This document shows positions 27,829-36,487 of a stretch of DNA of 64,000 bases, in pieces. The stretch is from assembly GCA_019745415.1 (NCBI GenBank), contig JAIETF010000012.1, positions 1 to 64,000 of the forward strand. The letters are read 5' to 3'. The translations under genes were made by a program, and so were the position numbers. The stretch is from Candidatus Obscuribacterales bacterium. Lineage in GTDB: Bacteria; Cyanobacteriota; Vampirovibrionia; Obscuribacterales; Obscuribacteraceae. Under the pieces are notes generated by a model that saw nothing but the letters and a program-made list of their open reading frames with translations, did not search any database and was not told where the DNA came from. How positions within the stretch are numbered: the first letter of the stretch is position 1; each line of letters begins with the position of its first letter.

Positions 27829-29628
27829 GTGACCGATCCCGATCAAATTAGGAATTTTTCGATTATCGCCCATATCGACCATGGTAAGTCGACCCTGGCC
27901 GACCGTCTTTTGGAGATGACCGAAACGATAAGCAAGCGCGAGATGCAGGCTCAGGTTCTTGATTCGATGGATATCGAACGTGAGCGCGGTATCACAATCA
28001 AAGCCCAGGCTGCGCGCATGGACTATATCGCTGATGACGGTAAGCATTATGTCCTCAATTTGATCGACACACCAGGTCACGTCGATTTTGGCTACGAGGT
28101 ATCACGTAGTTTGGCCGCTTGCGAAGGCGCCCTTTTGATTGTGGACAGCACTCAGGGAGTGGAAGCCCAAACTCTGGCCAATGTGCATTTGGCGGTCGAG
28201 AACGATCTTGAAATAGTACCGGTAATTAACAAAATCGATTTGCCCAGTGCCGAACCGGAGCGCATTAAGGCAGAGATAGAGGAAGTTATCGGGCTTGATG
28301 CTAGTAACGCAGTTTTGGCTAGCGCTAAAAACAATATTGGTGTCAAAGAAGTTCTTGAATCTATCGTCAAGTATGTGCCGCCGCCTAAGAACAACATAGA
28401 TAAACCTTTGCGGGCTCTCATTTTTGATAGCTATTATGATAGTTATCGCGGCATCATCGTTTATTTTAGGGTCAAGGACGGGGAACTCAAGGTCGGCGAT
28501 CGCATTCGCTTTATGGCTAACGACAAGGCTTTTGATGTTGTTGAATTGGGTGTTTTGCGTCCAGCTCAGGTCAAGGTCGATAGGCTCGGTCCTGGTGAAG
28601 TCGGTTATCTGGCTGCAGCTATCAAAGATGTGTCTACCCTGGTTGGTGACACTATCACTCTGGACAGCGCCCGCGCCAGCGAGCCCTTGCCCGGTTATAG
28701 ACCCGCCAAGCCTATGGTCTATGCTGGTATCTATCCGGTCGACAACGATCAGTATCCCGACTTACGTGAGGCATTGATCAAGCTCAAGCTCAACGATTCT
28801 TCTCTTTTCTTCGAGCCTGAGACCTCTGATGCCCTTGGTTTTGGCTTCCGTTGCGGTTTCTTGGGCATGCTCCATATGGAAATTATCCAAGAGAGACTGG
28901 AGCGAGAGTACAATCTTACGCTGATCACCACTTCGCCTTCTGTTGTTTATCGGGTGACAAAGACGGACGGTGAAGTAATTATGGTAGAGAACCCAGCTCT
29001 GCTGCCCGACCCCAATTACCGCGAGAAGATCGAAGAGCCCTTCGTTGAAGCGAGCATTTTGACGCCCAACGAATTTGTTGGAACGATTATGGAGTTATGC
29101 CAGAGTCGTCGCGGTATCTATATCGACATGAAGTATCTAGACCCTCGCCGGGCGATGTTGGTTTATCATCTTCCGCTGGCTGAGATCATCACCGACTTTT
29201 TCGACCAGCTTAAGTCGCGCTCTCGCGGCTATGCTTCTCTCGACTATCATTTTAGAGAGTACCGCACAGAGCGGCTGGTCAAGCTGGACATTCTCATTGG
29301 CGGCGATAAAGTCGATGCTCTCTCGGCTATTGTTCACTTCGATCGCGCCCAATATGCCGGACGGCTTTTGGCGGAGAAACTCAAGAAACTCATTCCCCGT
29401 CAGATGTTTGAAGTGCCGGTGCAAGCTGCAATCGGCGGCAAGATTATAGCCCGCGAGACGATATCGGCTCAGCGCAAGAATGTGCTTTCTAAGTGTTATG
29501 GCGGTGATATTAGCCGTAAGCGCAAATTGCTGGAGAAGCAGAAAGAAGGCAAAAAGCGCATGAAAGCTGTCGGTAAGGTTGATATCCCGCAAGAGGCCTT
29601 CATGGCTCTGCTTAAACTGGAAGAATAA
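27829..29628 (+). CDS. lepA: Translation elongation factor 4 (LepA)
   Basis: Ribosome-associated GTPase of 599 residues from the chosen start. G motifs: AHIDHGKST (P-loop), RGITI, DTPGH, NKID and SAK, followed by the EF-G-like domains and the LepA-specific C-terminal domain, which includes [19 protein letters not shown] and [17 protein letters not shown]. It back-translocates or rescues stalled ribosomes. The GTG at 27829 is preferred because AAGGA lies six bases upstream and it gives the standard N-terminus just before [13 protein letters not shown]. The frame is open further upstream to a TTG at 27760. A promoter probably lies in the 27.60-27.70 kb region (TAATAT at 27652). The SUFU-domain gene starts one base after the stop codon. 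Confidence 0.96.
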   Translation: MTDPDQIRNFSIIAHIDHGKSTLADRLLEMTETISKREMQAQVLDSMDIERERGITIKAQAARMDYIADDGKHYVLNLIDTPGHVDFGYEVSRSLAACEGALLIVDSTQGVEAQTLANVHLAVENDLEIVPVINKIDLPSAEPERIKAEIEEVIGLDASNAVLASAKNNIGVKEVLESIVKYVPPPKNNIDKPLRALIFDSYYDSYRGIIVYFRVKDGELKVGDRIRFMANDKAFDVVELGVLRPAQVKVDRLGPGEVGYLAAAIKDVSTLVGDTITLDSARASEPLPGYRPAKPMVYAGIYPVDNDQYPDLREALIKLKLNDSSLFFEPETSDALGFGFRCGFLGMLHMEIIQERLEREYNLTLITTSPSVVYRVTKTDGEVIMVENPALLPDPNYREKIEEPFVEASILTPNEFVGTIMELCQSRRGIYIDMKYLDPRRAMLVYHLPLAEIITDFFDQLKSRSRGYASLDYHFREYRTERLVKLDILIGGDKVDALSAIVHFDRAQYAGRLLAEKLKKLIPRQMFEVPVQAAIGGKIIARETISAQRKNVLSKCYGGDISRKRKLLEKQKEGKKRMKAVGKVDIPQEAFMALLKLEE

Positions 29629-29629
29629 T

Positions 29630-30529
29630 TTGCACGAACCTTCAGATAGAGATAAGCAGAAAGAACTAGAGACGATTGCCTTTGAAAGAGAGCGCGAAGA
29701 GCAGAGGCTTCTGCTTTTGCGCCAGGCCTGGCTTGGCCGCAATCGCCTTTATAAAGAACTTTTTGGAGAACCCACTTGGGTTTCACCTAAAGGGTACGGA
29801 CCCCCGCCCACTGAGATAGACGAAGAGAAGTTCTTCGGGTCTTCGCTGTTCGCTCAAGAAGCGTCCCAGTCTTTTGATCCAGATCCCTATCAAGGTAACA
29901 AGCAAGAAGTGGATAGTACCGAACAGCATCTGGCTGTCTTGGCTTATGGACCAGATCCCTTTCGCCCCTACTGGACTTATATAACAGCTGGAATCGCTAG
30001 TCCTTGGGTTCATCACGAACCTCAAGAGGTGTCTGGTTTTGGTTGTGAGCTTATGATTAAGAGTCCGGTGGATTTACCATGGGCACCGCAGGTACTGCGC
30101 ACCATGGCATATTACATCTTTAATCATGCCGGAACTCTAAGCCCAGGGGTGCGCATCAGTCTTGGCGGACCAATTAAGGCCGGCTCTGATTCGAAGGTGC
30201 GCAATCTCATCATCTGGTATGCCGATGAGGCACCCGACTGTTGGTACCAGCTTCCCTCCGGCGGCTTTGGTATTTTCCTGGCTATTGGGGTGACCGAAGC
30301 TGAAGTGAAGTATGCCGAGTCTGTGGAAAAGTATGGTACTTGGTGTGTTGAGCAGTTATTAAGACGGAAGGGTTTCGGACAGGTCACTGATCCCGATAGG
30401 CGTTGCACTATGTCGGATGCTGATACTCCTGAGATGTTGCAGTCGATCAAACTTTTCGCCGATACATTCAGAGAAAATGAAGCTGAGATTATGTCTGAAT
30501 TAGGCAATCAACAGTCGGAGAATTTCTAG
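29630..30529 (+). CDS. Suppressor-of-fused (SUFU) domain protein
   Basis: A protein of 299 residues. The first 55 residues are charged and helical. From about 95 it carries the SUFU fold: LAVLAYGPDPFRPYWTYITAG, GFGCELMIK, LPWAPQVLRTMAYYIF, and YQLPSGGFGIFLAIGVTEAEVKYA. Bacterial SUFU proteins of this type are often immunity or partner proteins of polymorphic toxins, but many stand alone and have no known role. The start is TTG at 29630, one base after the lepA stop, with GGAAG about nine bases upstream, so it is translated from the lepA message. No toxin gene is adjacent. Coupling to lepA is unusual and worth testing for conservation. Confidence 0.8.
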   Translation: MHEPSDRDKQKELETIAFEREREEQRLLLLRQAWLGRNRLYKELFGEPTWVSPKGYGPPPTEIDEEKFFGSSLFAQEASQSFDPDPYQGNKQEVDSTEQHLAVLAYGPDPFRPYWTYITAGIASPWVHHEPQEVSGFGCELMIKSPVDLPWAPQVLRTMAYYIFNHAGTLSPGVRISLGGPIKAGSDSKVRNLIIWYADEAPDCWYQLPSGGFGIFLAIGVTEAEVKYAESVEKYGTWCVEQLLRRKGFGQVTDPDRRCTMSDADTPEMLQSIKLFADTFRENEAEIMSELGNQQSENF

Positions 30530-30917
30530 GACAAAAGCCAATCTCACATAGTTGTGTTGTTGGTTTTCTCCTTCTCTTCTTGAATTCTCTTTGTTTCACC
30601 GCCGGTGGTGGCGGTTTGCCTGTGCTTGCCGGAGGCATTCTGAGAATGCGTGCAAAAATTAGGTTTACTTTGCTCGCCCTTAAGAAAGGAGACAAAGCAG
30701 GGTTTCAGAATCTATTTGTGTTATAGTGAAGATAGAGTGCATTGTGATGATGTAATTACAATTTGGAGCTACGATGCGGCTTTATGGCTCCTGTTACGAA
30801 AAAGCTGACCGGAGATCGGCAGAGACGCGCTCACAAGTTTGATATTTAGTCGACCAAGTTAACCTCGTTCTCGCCCTAGGTGTAGGTGCGAGTGATTAAT
30901 CCTTCTGGAGGTTCTGT
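30530..30917. other. Intergenic region with hairpins and the desaturase leader
   Basis: This 388-bp gap between the SUFU gene and the desaturase gene contains an imperfect stem (about 30533-30568, AAAAGCCAA against TTGGTTTT) that may terminate the lepA transcript, and a small ACCGCC/GGCGGT hairpin near 30598-30615. A TTATAG at about 30720-30725 could be the desaturase -10 box, which would leave a leader of about 190 bases. A long leader is typical of cold-induced messages, but no known thermosensor motif was recognised. The minus-strand frame here looks like a shadow. Confidence 0.5.
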
Positions 30918-31706
30918 TTGTTACTTTTTCTCGGCGCTTTTGCGCTGTTTTATATTTGGCACGGTCTGGGTGTAACAATTGGATACCACAGACTACTGTC
31001 TCATCGCTCAATTGAATGCCGCAAAGCTCTGGAATATTTTTTTGTACTGCCCGGCTATCTTTCTTTTGAAGGTTCACCAATCTGGTGGGCAACCATCCAT
31101 CGCGCTCATCACCGCCATGTAGATACCAATCTTGACCCGCATTCGCCCCGTTACGGGCTAAAGAACGCCTATGCCGGATGGTTTACCAAGAAAACTTATC
31201 CTGCACATATTAATCCGGAGGAGCAAGCGCCGGATATGCTCAAAGACAAGCTCTACCTATTTCTTGAGCAGGGCGGCGACTGGAGAAAGGCACATGTTCT
31301 TTCTTATGCCGTAAATATAGGATTCCGCTTGATCCTTCTCTATTATTTTGGCTGGACTGTTGCACTGGCCAGTTATCTGGCGGCTGTTTTGGTCTTGCAG
31401 ATTCCACTTATGCTTAACGTGGTTTGTCACATTCCTAAACTAGGCTATAAAAGATTTCATTCTGCAGATGATTCGGTCAACGTCTGGTGGGTAGCAGTTC
31501 TAGCCTTGGGCGAGGGCTGGCACAACAATCATCACCGCTATCCTGGTTCAGCCAAGACCGGCATTTCATTCTGGGAATTCGATTTGTCTTGGCTGGTAAT
31601 TTCGGCTCTGAATCGGCTTGGACTATTAGATAGAGTAAATATTGCTCCCGGTAAGCAAGTAAGACTTGCCAACTGGAAAAAGAAAACTATGGTACAATCT
31701 AGGTAG
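30918..31706 (+). CDS. Membrane fatty-acid desaturase
   Basis: Integral-membrane di-iron desaturase of 262 residues. The three histidine boxes are complete: HRLLSH at 24-29, HRAHH at 61-65 and HNNHH at 202-206, so it should be active. The spacing matches acyl-lipid or acyl-CoA delta-9-type enzymes (GYHRLLSHRS, WWATIHRAHHRHVD, GEGWHNNHHRYPGSA). The TTG start is fixed by an in-frame TAA at 30897 and a GGAGG site at 30907-30911. The protein is shorter at the N-terminus than many relatives, which have one more helix. It lies upstream of an RRM gene. Both families are cold-induced in cyanobacteria, so a shared low-temperature role is likely but inferred. Confidence 0.9.
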   Translation: MLLFLGAFALFYIWHGLGVTIGYHRLLSHRSIECRKALEYFFVLPGYLSFEGSPIWWATIHRAHHRHVDTNLDPHSPRYGLKNAYAGWFTKKTYPAHINPEEQAPDMLKDKLYLFLEQGGDWRKAHVLSYAVNIGFRLILLYYFGWTVALASYLAAVLVLQIPLMLNVVCHIPKLGYKRFHSADDSVNVWWVAVLALGEGWHNNHHRYPGSAKTGISFWEFDLSWLVISALNRLGLLDRVNIAPGKQVRLANWKKKTMVQSR

Positions 31707-31921
31707 TCAGGCGTGCTCAACATCGGGTTTTGCTTTCGCCACTGCCGATCTTCGAGTTAATTACGCCTACAGCCATTTGATTTGCTTTCATATATGACGA
31801 CAAATAAGCCGCAAGGCCTGTTTGAAGTTGGCTTCGCGATTTTACTTTTATTGGCGTTGACTAACCGGCCAGTTCGGGCTCCGCTCGAATTGTCGTAATC
31901 ACAAATAAAAGGAGCATGTAA

Positions 31922-32212
31922 ATGCAAAACAAACTATTCGTCCGCAATCTCTCTTTCAAGTGCACAGATTCTTCTTTGCAAGATCTTTTCACCCAGTATG
32001 GTGAAGTCACATCCGCTAAAGTGGCTGTGGATCGCGAAACTGGCAGAGGTCGCGGCTTTGGCTTTGTAGAAATGTCTACACAGAAACAAGCCGAAGACGC
32101 CATCAGAGGCCTGGAAGGCAGCGACTTCGAAGGAAGAGTGTTGCATGTGGCTATGTCTGAGCCTCGTGAAAAGAGAGGCGGCGGCGGACGCAGCGGCGGT
32201 GGACGCTGGTAA
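31922..32212 (+). CDS. RRM-type RNA-binding protein with Gly/Arg tail
   Basis: A protein of 96 residues: one RRM domain (about 4-80) with RNP2 LFVRNL at 5-10 and RNP1 RGFGFVEM, followed by a short Gly/Arg-rich tail ending in GRW. This is the architecture of cyanobacterial Rbp proteins, which bind single-stranded RNA and are often cold-induced. A GGAG ribosome site precedes the ATG, and the 215-bp upstream gap probably holds its promoter and leader. A GC-rich stem-loop follows the stop codon. A second RRM gene occurs on the other strand at 36.2-36.5 kb. Confidence 0.95.
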   Translation: MQNKLFVRNLSFKCTDSSLQDLFTQYGEVTSAKVAVDRETGRGRGFGFVEMSTQKQAEDAIRGLEGSDFEGRVLHVAMSEPREKRGGGGRSGGGRW

Positions 32213-32225
32213 TAATTAGAGCGAG

Positions 32226-32246
32226 GACCGGGGCTTAGCCCCGGTC
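32226..32246 (+). terminator. GC-rich stem-loop after the first RRM gene
   Basis: GACCGGGGC at 32226-32234 pairs with its complement at 32238-32246 around a TTA loop. The stem is strong, but only a mixed C/T tract follows, so it may act as a weak terminator or protect the RNA 3' end. Confidence 0.6.
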
Positions 32247-32282
32247 TCACTCAATTCTCCTTCTTAGTAGTTAGAGGAACGA

Positions 32283-32627
32283 ATGGTAAAAGCAGTCACG
32301 TTTGGCAAAAGAGAACGGGTTCGTTTTCTTGGCGGAGCCACTATCGCCGATTGGAAACCGATTGAGGGCGCGGCAGTATACGCTCTCACCTATAAGCAGG
32401 ACCCTTTGAACAGACCGCGTGCTCACACCGTTGTTTATTTCGGTGAAACTGCCGATCTGGCTTTGCCCGAGATGCAAAACGAGCTATCGAGATGGTGGCA
32501 TGAGAATAGCGGCGCCAAAGGTGAGCTGTTTTTCTTCTATCATCCGATGCCGGGTTCGAATCGTTACGAACGCAACTTGGTCAAAGAGAAGCTTGCCGCC
32601 GAGTACCAACCCGACGGCAATGACTAA
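32283..32627 (+). CDS. Small protein resembling a divergent GIY-YIG fold
   Basis: A protein of 114 residues with AGAGGA before the ATG. The middle has VYALTYKQ (about 32-39) followed by VVYFGETADLA (about 50-60), which resembles the paired GIY and YIG strands with the ETADL turn typical of that nuclease superfamily. A late YERNLVKEKLAAEYQP helix could supply the catalytic Glu position. The classical Arg after the YIG strand is not clearly present. It could be an inactive or binding-only member, or an unrelated alpha/beta protein. It is a single gene between the first RRM gene and a strong terminator. Confidence 0.55.
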   Translation: MVKAVTFGKRERVRFLGGATIADWKPIEGAAVYALTYKQDPLNRPRAHTVVYFGETADLALPEMQNELSRWWHENSGAKGELFFFYHPMPGSNRYERNLVKEKLAAEYQPDGND

Positions 32628-32639
32628 ATCAGCACTCTG

Positions 32640-32667
32640 AAAAACCAGCTCTCGAGAGCTGGTTTTT
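32640..32667. terminator. Bidirectional terminator, 28-bp perfect palindrome
   Basis: AAAAACCAGCTCTC at 32640-32653 is followed directly by its complement at 32654-32667, giving a stem with A- and T-tracts on the two sides. It serves the GIY-YIG-like gene (+) and aspartate-semialdehyde dehydrogenase gene (-), which converge here. Confidence 0.93.
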
Positions 32668-32671
32668 CATT

Positions 32672-33835
32672 TTAGACGGCTGCCAGTCCTGCTTTTACTC
32701 GTCTGAAAACATAGCCTTCTTTCACAGCTAGTTCAGTCGCTAGCACTGCACCACCGGCAGCACCAAGTATGGCGTTGTGTGCCAGAGCGGTAAAGCGCAC
32801 GCTAACTTGTTCATTTCCTTGAGCTTCTTCAACTTCCAGTTGCCCGATTGTGACAGCCATGCCGCCGTCGCGCATAACATCAAGGCGGGGCTGCGGTCTA
32901 TCCGGCTCGCTTTGAAAATAAATCTGCTTGGCTGGTGCCGAAGGTAGTCCTTTTGCCGGCGACTTATTGGTGAAAGCCTCCCAGGCGGCTAGAATAGCTT
33001 CTTTGCTCGGTGTTTTCTTGAATTGCACATTGACATAAGCGGTGTGACCATCAGCCACGGCTACGCGCACGCACTTCGCCTTGATCTTTGGCGTACCGGC
33101 GCTATTGATGCCGCTTTCAGACAGGGTGCCCCAAATTTTTAGAGGTTCAATCTCAGATTTGGCTTCTTCGCCTGCAATATAGGGAATTACGTTTTCAACC
33201 ATTTCCGGCCAACCGGTGAAAGTCTTGCCGGCACCCGATATGGCTTGTTCGGAATGTACCAATACTCTGACCGGCTCGAACTCTTTCAAGGCAGTCAGGG
33301 CCAGCACATAGCTCTGTATAGAGCAATTGCTTTTCACAATGATGGCGCCGCTTTCATAGCCTCTCACTTCTCTTTGTTTAGTGAGTACAGAAAGATGTTC
33401 GGCATTGGCCGCTGGGATCATCATTGGAACAAGAGGATCCATGCGATAGGCTGAATTGCAAGAGGTAACAAAGACGCCCTTTTTGGCTAAAGCATCTTCC
33501 AGTTTCAGGACTTCTGCTTTGTCCATACTGACGGCACAGAAAACTATATCGACTGCTTCGGTAACGGCATCGAGGTTGGCGGCGTCCACAACCTTGATTT
33601 TTCCTAAAGCTTCAGGAAGGCTGAAATCCATAAACCAACGGTCTTTGACTGCATCTTTGTAAGCGACGCCGGCGGAAGATGCTGATGCGGCCAGGGTAGT
33701 CACTTCAAACCAGGGATGCTCCTTAAGCATACGAAGCAATTGTTGTCCGACCATGCCGGTGGCGCCTACAATGCCCACCTTCAGCTTGTTTCCCACTAAG
33801 CCTTTACCGTCCGAGTTAACTCTTGCTATTTCCAC
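32672..33835 (-). CDS. asd: Aspartate-semialdehyde dehydrogenase
   Basis: NADPH-dependent enzyme of 387 residues that reduces aspartyl phosphate to aspartate semialdehyde, on the path to Lys, Met and Thr. The dinucleotide loop GATGMVG is at 24-30, the catalytic cysteine C171 lies in KSNCSIQ, and the active-site His is in VADGHTAYVNVQF. Loop layout and length resemble the archaeal/fungal branch of the family rather than E. coli Asd. Malonyl-CoA reductases share this branch, so that activity is a formal alternative. A basic N-terminal extension of about 15 residues precedes the fold. It converges on the GIY-YIG-like gene, with a perfect palindromic terminator between them. Confidence 0.88.
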   Translation of the reverse strand: MEIARVNSDGKGLVGNKLKVGIVGATGMVGQQLLRMLKEHPWFEVTTLAASASSAGVAYKDAVKDRWFMDFSLPEALGKIKVVDAANLDAVTEAVDIVFCAVSMDKAEVLKLEDALAKKGVFVTSCNSAYRMDPLVPMMIPAANAEHLSVLTKQREVRGYESGAIIVKSNCSIQSYVLALTALKEFEPVRVLVHSEQAISGAGKTFTGWPEMVENVIPYIAGEEAKSEIEPLKIWGTLSESGINSAGTPKIKAKCVRVAVADGHTAYVNVQFKKTPSKEAILAAWEAFTNKSPAKGLPSAPAKQIYFQSEPDRPQPRLDVMRDGGMAVTIGQLEVEEAQGNEQVSVRFTALAHNAILGAAGGAVLATELAVKEGYVFRRVKAGLAAV

Positions 33836-33941
33836 TTAACTGTCCTCACACCGGTTTGTTATACGAACCCTCAATCATGACAGGCTCTGCGAGTATAACA
33901 GCCCCCAGCCCCGGTTCTTTACAATTTGCTCTGAATATTGC

Positions 33942-34880
33942 TCAAAATTTGCGTTTCTCTTGCAATTGTTCTGTAAAAACCAGCTTCTTTAGTGCTTTGG
34001 CTGTGTTTTCATCGAGGTTGACCAATATCTGAGCTTGAGCTGGTTTCTTAAACTGACTATCTGCTTGTGTCTCGTGTTGCTGCTTCTCAAAAGCAAAATC
34101 AACTCGGCTCGGTAGTTTTTCGATGATCTTTTTCTCGAGGTCGTGCTTGTAATAGGTTCGGTAAATGTCTCTAAAGAGACTGAGGGCAATTAAATAGCTG
34201 CCGGCCTGGCTTGGATGATGCTTGTCCCCCTGAAAGAGTTCGATCTGCCCATTGCTGATTTGAGCATTTTTGAAATGCTCGCCGATCGGAATAATTTGCA
34301 TAGCAATGCCGTCGCCGGCACCGGCGCTTTCTACTGCTACTTTGGTCAAGGTCGACAGCTTTTCCTGGTTTTTCTGATCTCCCTTTTCGCTATAGTCCTG
34401 AAAGAAGAAGATTTGGGATGGCTCCAGTCCGCTAGCCTGCCGACGCAGGTTGGCGCGTGATAAAGCATTGCGCAAAAGATAGAGGTAGCGAGCAAATCGT
34501 TTGGGTTCTAGGGTGAGGTCGCTGGCTTCCTGTAAAACTACAATGTCGTAGTTGCCGCTTTCCACATCAAGCAAGGTGCGGGCTGTGTGGTAGTGACTTT
34601 CCAGAGTTTCACCCGGATAGGCAATCATTATTGCTTCTACCGGCTTACCGGCGCAGTAGAAAAATTCCCGCACCAGCCATGGTGAGAAATTGCTACAGGT
34701 CAATGAGTTGCCTACAAACAAAAGTTTTGGCTTGACGGCTAGCTTGCCGTCAACATTTATATCAGGGACGGGTTGGGCGCCTTTTGGGGGGCTTTTCAAA
34801 CTGCCTTCTTTTGTTTCCTTGCTGCAGGAACAGAGAATCAGCAAAGTTGAAGCGATGATAAGAGTGAGGGTCGGTCTCAA
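33942..34880 (-). CDS. SGNH-fold lipoprotein hydrolase
   Basis: Secreted hydrolase of 312 residues from the chosen start. The signal region is hydrophobic and ends in LILCSCS, a lipobox-like site. Block I reads LFVGNSLTCSN, with the nucleophilic Ser and the GNSL form of the SGNH motif, and block V reads DKHHPSQAGSYL, giving the catalytic Asp/His pair. Substrates of this family include acyl esters and O-acetyl sugars; none can be assigned here. The TTG start at 34880 is preferred because AAAGGG lies just upstream and it follows the previous stop by ten bases. The longer ATG start at 34934 would overlap the upstream gene by 44 bp. It is coupled to the preceding secreted protein gene. Confidence 0.78.
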   Translation of the reverse strand: MRPTLTLIIASTLLILCSCSKETKEGSLKSPPKGAQPVPDINVDGKLAVKPKLLFVGNSLTCSNFSPWLVREFFYCAGKPVEAIMIAYPGETLESHYHTARTLLDVESGNYDIVVLQEASDLTLEPKRFARYLYLLRNALSRANLRRQASGLEPSQIFFFQDYSEKGDQKNQEKLSTLTKVAVESAGAGDGIAMQIIPIGEHFKNAQISNGQIELFQGDKHHPSQAGSYLIALSLFRDIYRTYYKHDLEKKIIEKLPSRVDFAFEKQQHETQADSQFKKPAQAQILVNLDENTAKALKKLVFTEQLQEKRKF

Positions 34881-34890
34881 TCTTTTCCCT

Positions 34891-35790
34891 TTACTTTGAA
34901 GGAGGATGTTCTTTGAGGTATTGGGCGGCACCATCTGAAAGTAGATCTCTGTGCATGCGCCACTTGTCGTTGAAGAAGGAGACTGCCACGCCCTCGTCTA
35001 GTATGTGAGTGCCCAAAAGGTTGAGGGCGTCTGTGTCCGAATTGAGACCTTCCATATAGATGATGCGATTGCCTTCTTCTTTCTCTTTGAAAAGGCGGCA
35101 AAAATATTGAAAATTCGAATTACCTTGCCGGGGCATATGTCCACCAACGATCACTATTTTGATTTTGTCGAAATCTTTGCCTAACTTTTGGCGCCATTCG
35201 GCCACTGTTTGGTCTATGACTGCCAGCTGGCTGCCTACTGCCAAATAAGCATTTTGCAAGATATCACTGCGTAATGAACGGGTGAATGCTTGCAGTTCTT
35301 TCGCCGAAAGCTCTTTTTGCGCCAAGGCTTTGTCGATGAAAGTCAGACAAGTGTCAATCATCTTGTACTGGCGATCTAGTTCTTTCACTGAAAGATCATG
35401 ATCTTTCAATTCGGCTCTTGCCTTTTCAATCAGTGTCTTAAAATCAACCAGCTTCTGTCTGGATCTCTCAATAATGGGTTCTTTATACAAAAGACAGTAA
35501 AGAGCAAGTGGAATATGGGCCACTGTTTTGAAGGTTGTGTAGCGGTCTTTTATATTGGCTACTTCTTGCCGCTGGATGCCGTTCAAAAGAACTAGTCGAT
35601 CGGCGTAGCAGAGTATCAAGGGGGTCGATGCCTCTATTTCTCGGCTGCGCGCCGTCGCATAGTATTCTCTGAACTTGCTGTTCAGCGCTGAAAGTTGGCT
35701 TTGTTCTTCGGCTGCACATGGCTCTTGCCCGCCGGTGATTAAGAGCAAAAGAATCGACAGAAACCAAAGATTTTTCTTTGAGATATTCAT
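34891..35790 (-). CDS. Secreted protein of unknown function upstream of the SGNH hydrolase
   Basis: A protein of 299 residues from the ATG at 35790, which gives a good signal peptide (NISKKNLWFLSILLLLI then CAAEE). A longer frame starts at 35901 but its extra 37 residues are polar and unlike a signal. The first half of the mature protein is helical (Lys/Arg/Glu-rich), the last third is alpha/beta with KIKIVIVGGHMPRQGN, IIYMEGLNSDTDALNLLGTHI and VSFFNDKWRMHRDLL, suggesting a small Rossmann-like domain. No known family was recognised. It lies ten bases before the SGNH hydrolase gene and is almost certainly co-expressed with it, so both may act on the same envelope substrate. Confidence 0.72.
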   Translation of the reverse strand: MNISKKNLWFLSILLLLITGGQEPCAAEEQSQLSALNSKFREYYATARSREIEASTPLILCYADRLVLLNGIQRQEVANIKDRYTTFKTVAHIPLALYCLLYKEPIIERSRQKLVDFKTLIEKARAELKDHDLSVKELDRQYKMIDTCLTFIDKALAQKELSAKELQAFTRSLRSDILQNAYLAVGSQLAVIDQTVAEWRQKLGKDFDKIKIVIVGGHMPRQGNSNFQYFCRLFKEKEEGNRIIYMEGLNSDTDALNLLGTHILDEGVAVSFFNDKWRMHRDLLSDGAAQYLKEHPPSK

Positions 35791-35912
35791 AAATAGTTCC
35801 AGCTTAGTTGACTGCGGAAATTTGGGGGTATTGACATTACTAGACGACTGGTCTATTCTTGTACTTGTCGGACCGATGATATTCACCTGTATAAAGCTCA
35901 AGAGGTCAAGAA

Positions 35913-36077
35913 ATGTCTAATTCAGTGGAAGAAAAGAAAGATAAAACCTGCGCTACCACCACCTGCAGTGGCGAAGCTCAAGGCAAGAAAGAATTGGAGA
36001 ATAAGCTGGAAAAGGAAGCTTGTGCTTCAGCTCAAACAAAGGCAAGCGAAGTCAAAAAGAGCGGCTGTTGCGGCTAA
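35913..36077 (+). CDS. 54-residue Cys/Lys/Glu-rich protein
   Basis: A short frame with ATG at 35913 and GAGG eight bases upstream. The product is highly charged (Lys and Glu dominate), has five cysteines (TCATTTC near 12-18, one at 37, and two in the terminal SGCCG) and no hydrophobic segment. It is followed by a strong stem-loop. The terminal CCG and spaced cysteines suggest metal or redox binding, as in small metallothionein-like proteins, but no family was recognised. It is divergent from the secreted-protein gene. The ribosome site, the compositional bias and the terminator support a real gene. Confidence 0.65.
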   Translation: MSNSVEEKKDKTCATTTCSGEAQGKKELENKLEKEACASAQTKASEVKKSGCCG

Positions 36078-36130
36078 TGGCAATTAGCTAGCCGAGTATT
36101 CGTCCCGATACTTTTACCGACCGACCCATA

Positions 36131-36187
36131 GTCAACTGCCCCGGCCTGATTAATCATTTCTGACTAATTGGTTTCGGGGCGGTTGAC
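36131..36187. terminator. Long stem-loop between the 54-residue gene and the second RRM gene
   Basis: GTCAACTGCCCCG at 36131-36143 pairs with 36175-36187 (12 pairs plus one G-U). The 31-base loop holds a further AT-rich inverted segment. The genes on either side converge, so it probably ends both transcripts. Confidence 0.8.
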
Positions 36188-36223
36188 TACTTAATTATGC
36201 GTGCCTTAGACAGTGCTGGAGAC

Positions 36224-36487
36224 TTATTTAGCAGCTTTAGGGCGAGCCATGCTCACTGACATTTCGCGACCAGCGAGAGCGCGGCCGTTGAAGTCTTTGA
36301 TGGCTTGTTCTGCGGCTTCTTGGGATTGCATCTCAACAAATCCGAAACCGCGTTTTTTGCCTGTAGCTTTGTCGGTAGGTATTGATACCGACACGACTTC
36401 GCCGGCTTGGGCGAATACTTCTTGCAATTCGGTTTCGGTGACTTTGAAGGAGAGGTTTCCAACGAAGAGCTTGGTTTGGTTGTTCAT
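36224..36487 (-). CDS. RRM-type RNA-binding protein (second copy)
   Basis: A single RRM of 87 residues from the ATG at 36487: RNP2 LFVGNL, RNP1 RGFGFVEM, and a short KAAK tail without Gly/Arg repeats. A GTG at 36520 would add 11 residues that do not belong to the fold, so the ATG is preferred. It is a paralogue of the RRM protein at 31.9 kb but lacks the RGG-type tail, so the two may differ in RNA affinity or partners. Cyanobacterial homologues are cold-induced RNA chaperones. Confidence 0.93.
   Translation of the reverse strand: MNNQTKLFVGNLSFKVTETELQEVFAQAGEVVSVSIPTDKATGKKRGFGFVEMQSQEAAEQAIKDFNGRALAGREMSVSMARPKAAK

Noticed and set aside
30489..30695. 68-codon minus-strand frame overlapping the SUFU gene end
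   Set aside because: Basic composition without a ribosome site; overlaps a real gene and a probable terminator.
32541..32570. tRNA T-arm-like GGTTCGAATC
   Set aside because: Lies inside a coding frame and no acceptor stem or anticodon arm can be built around it.
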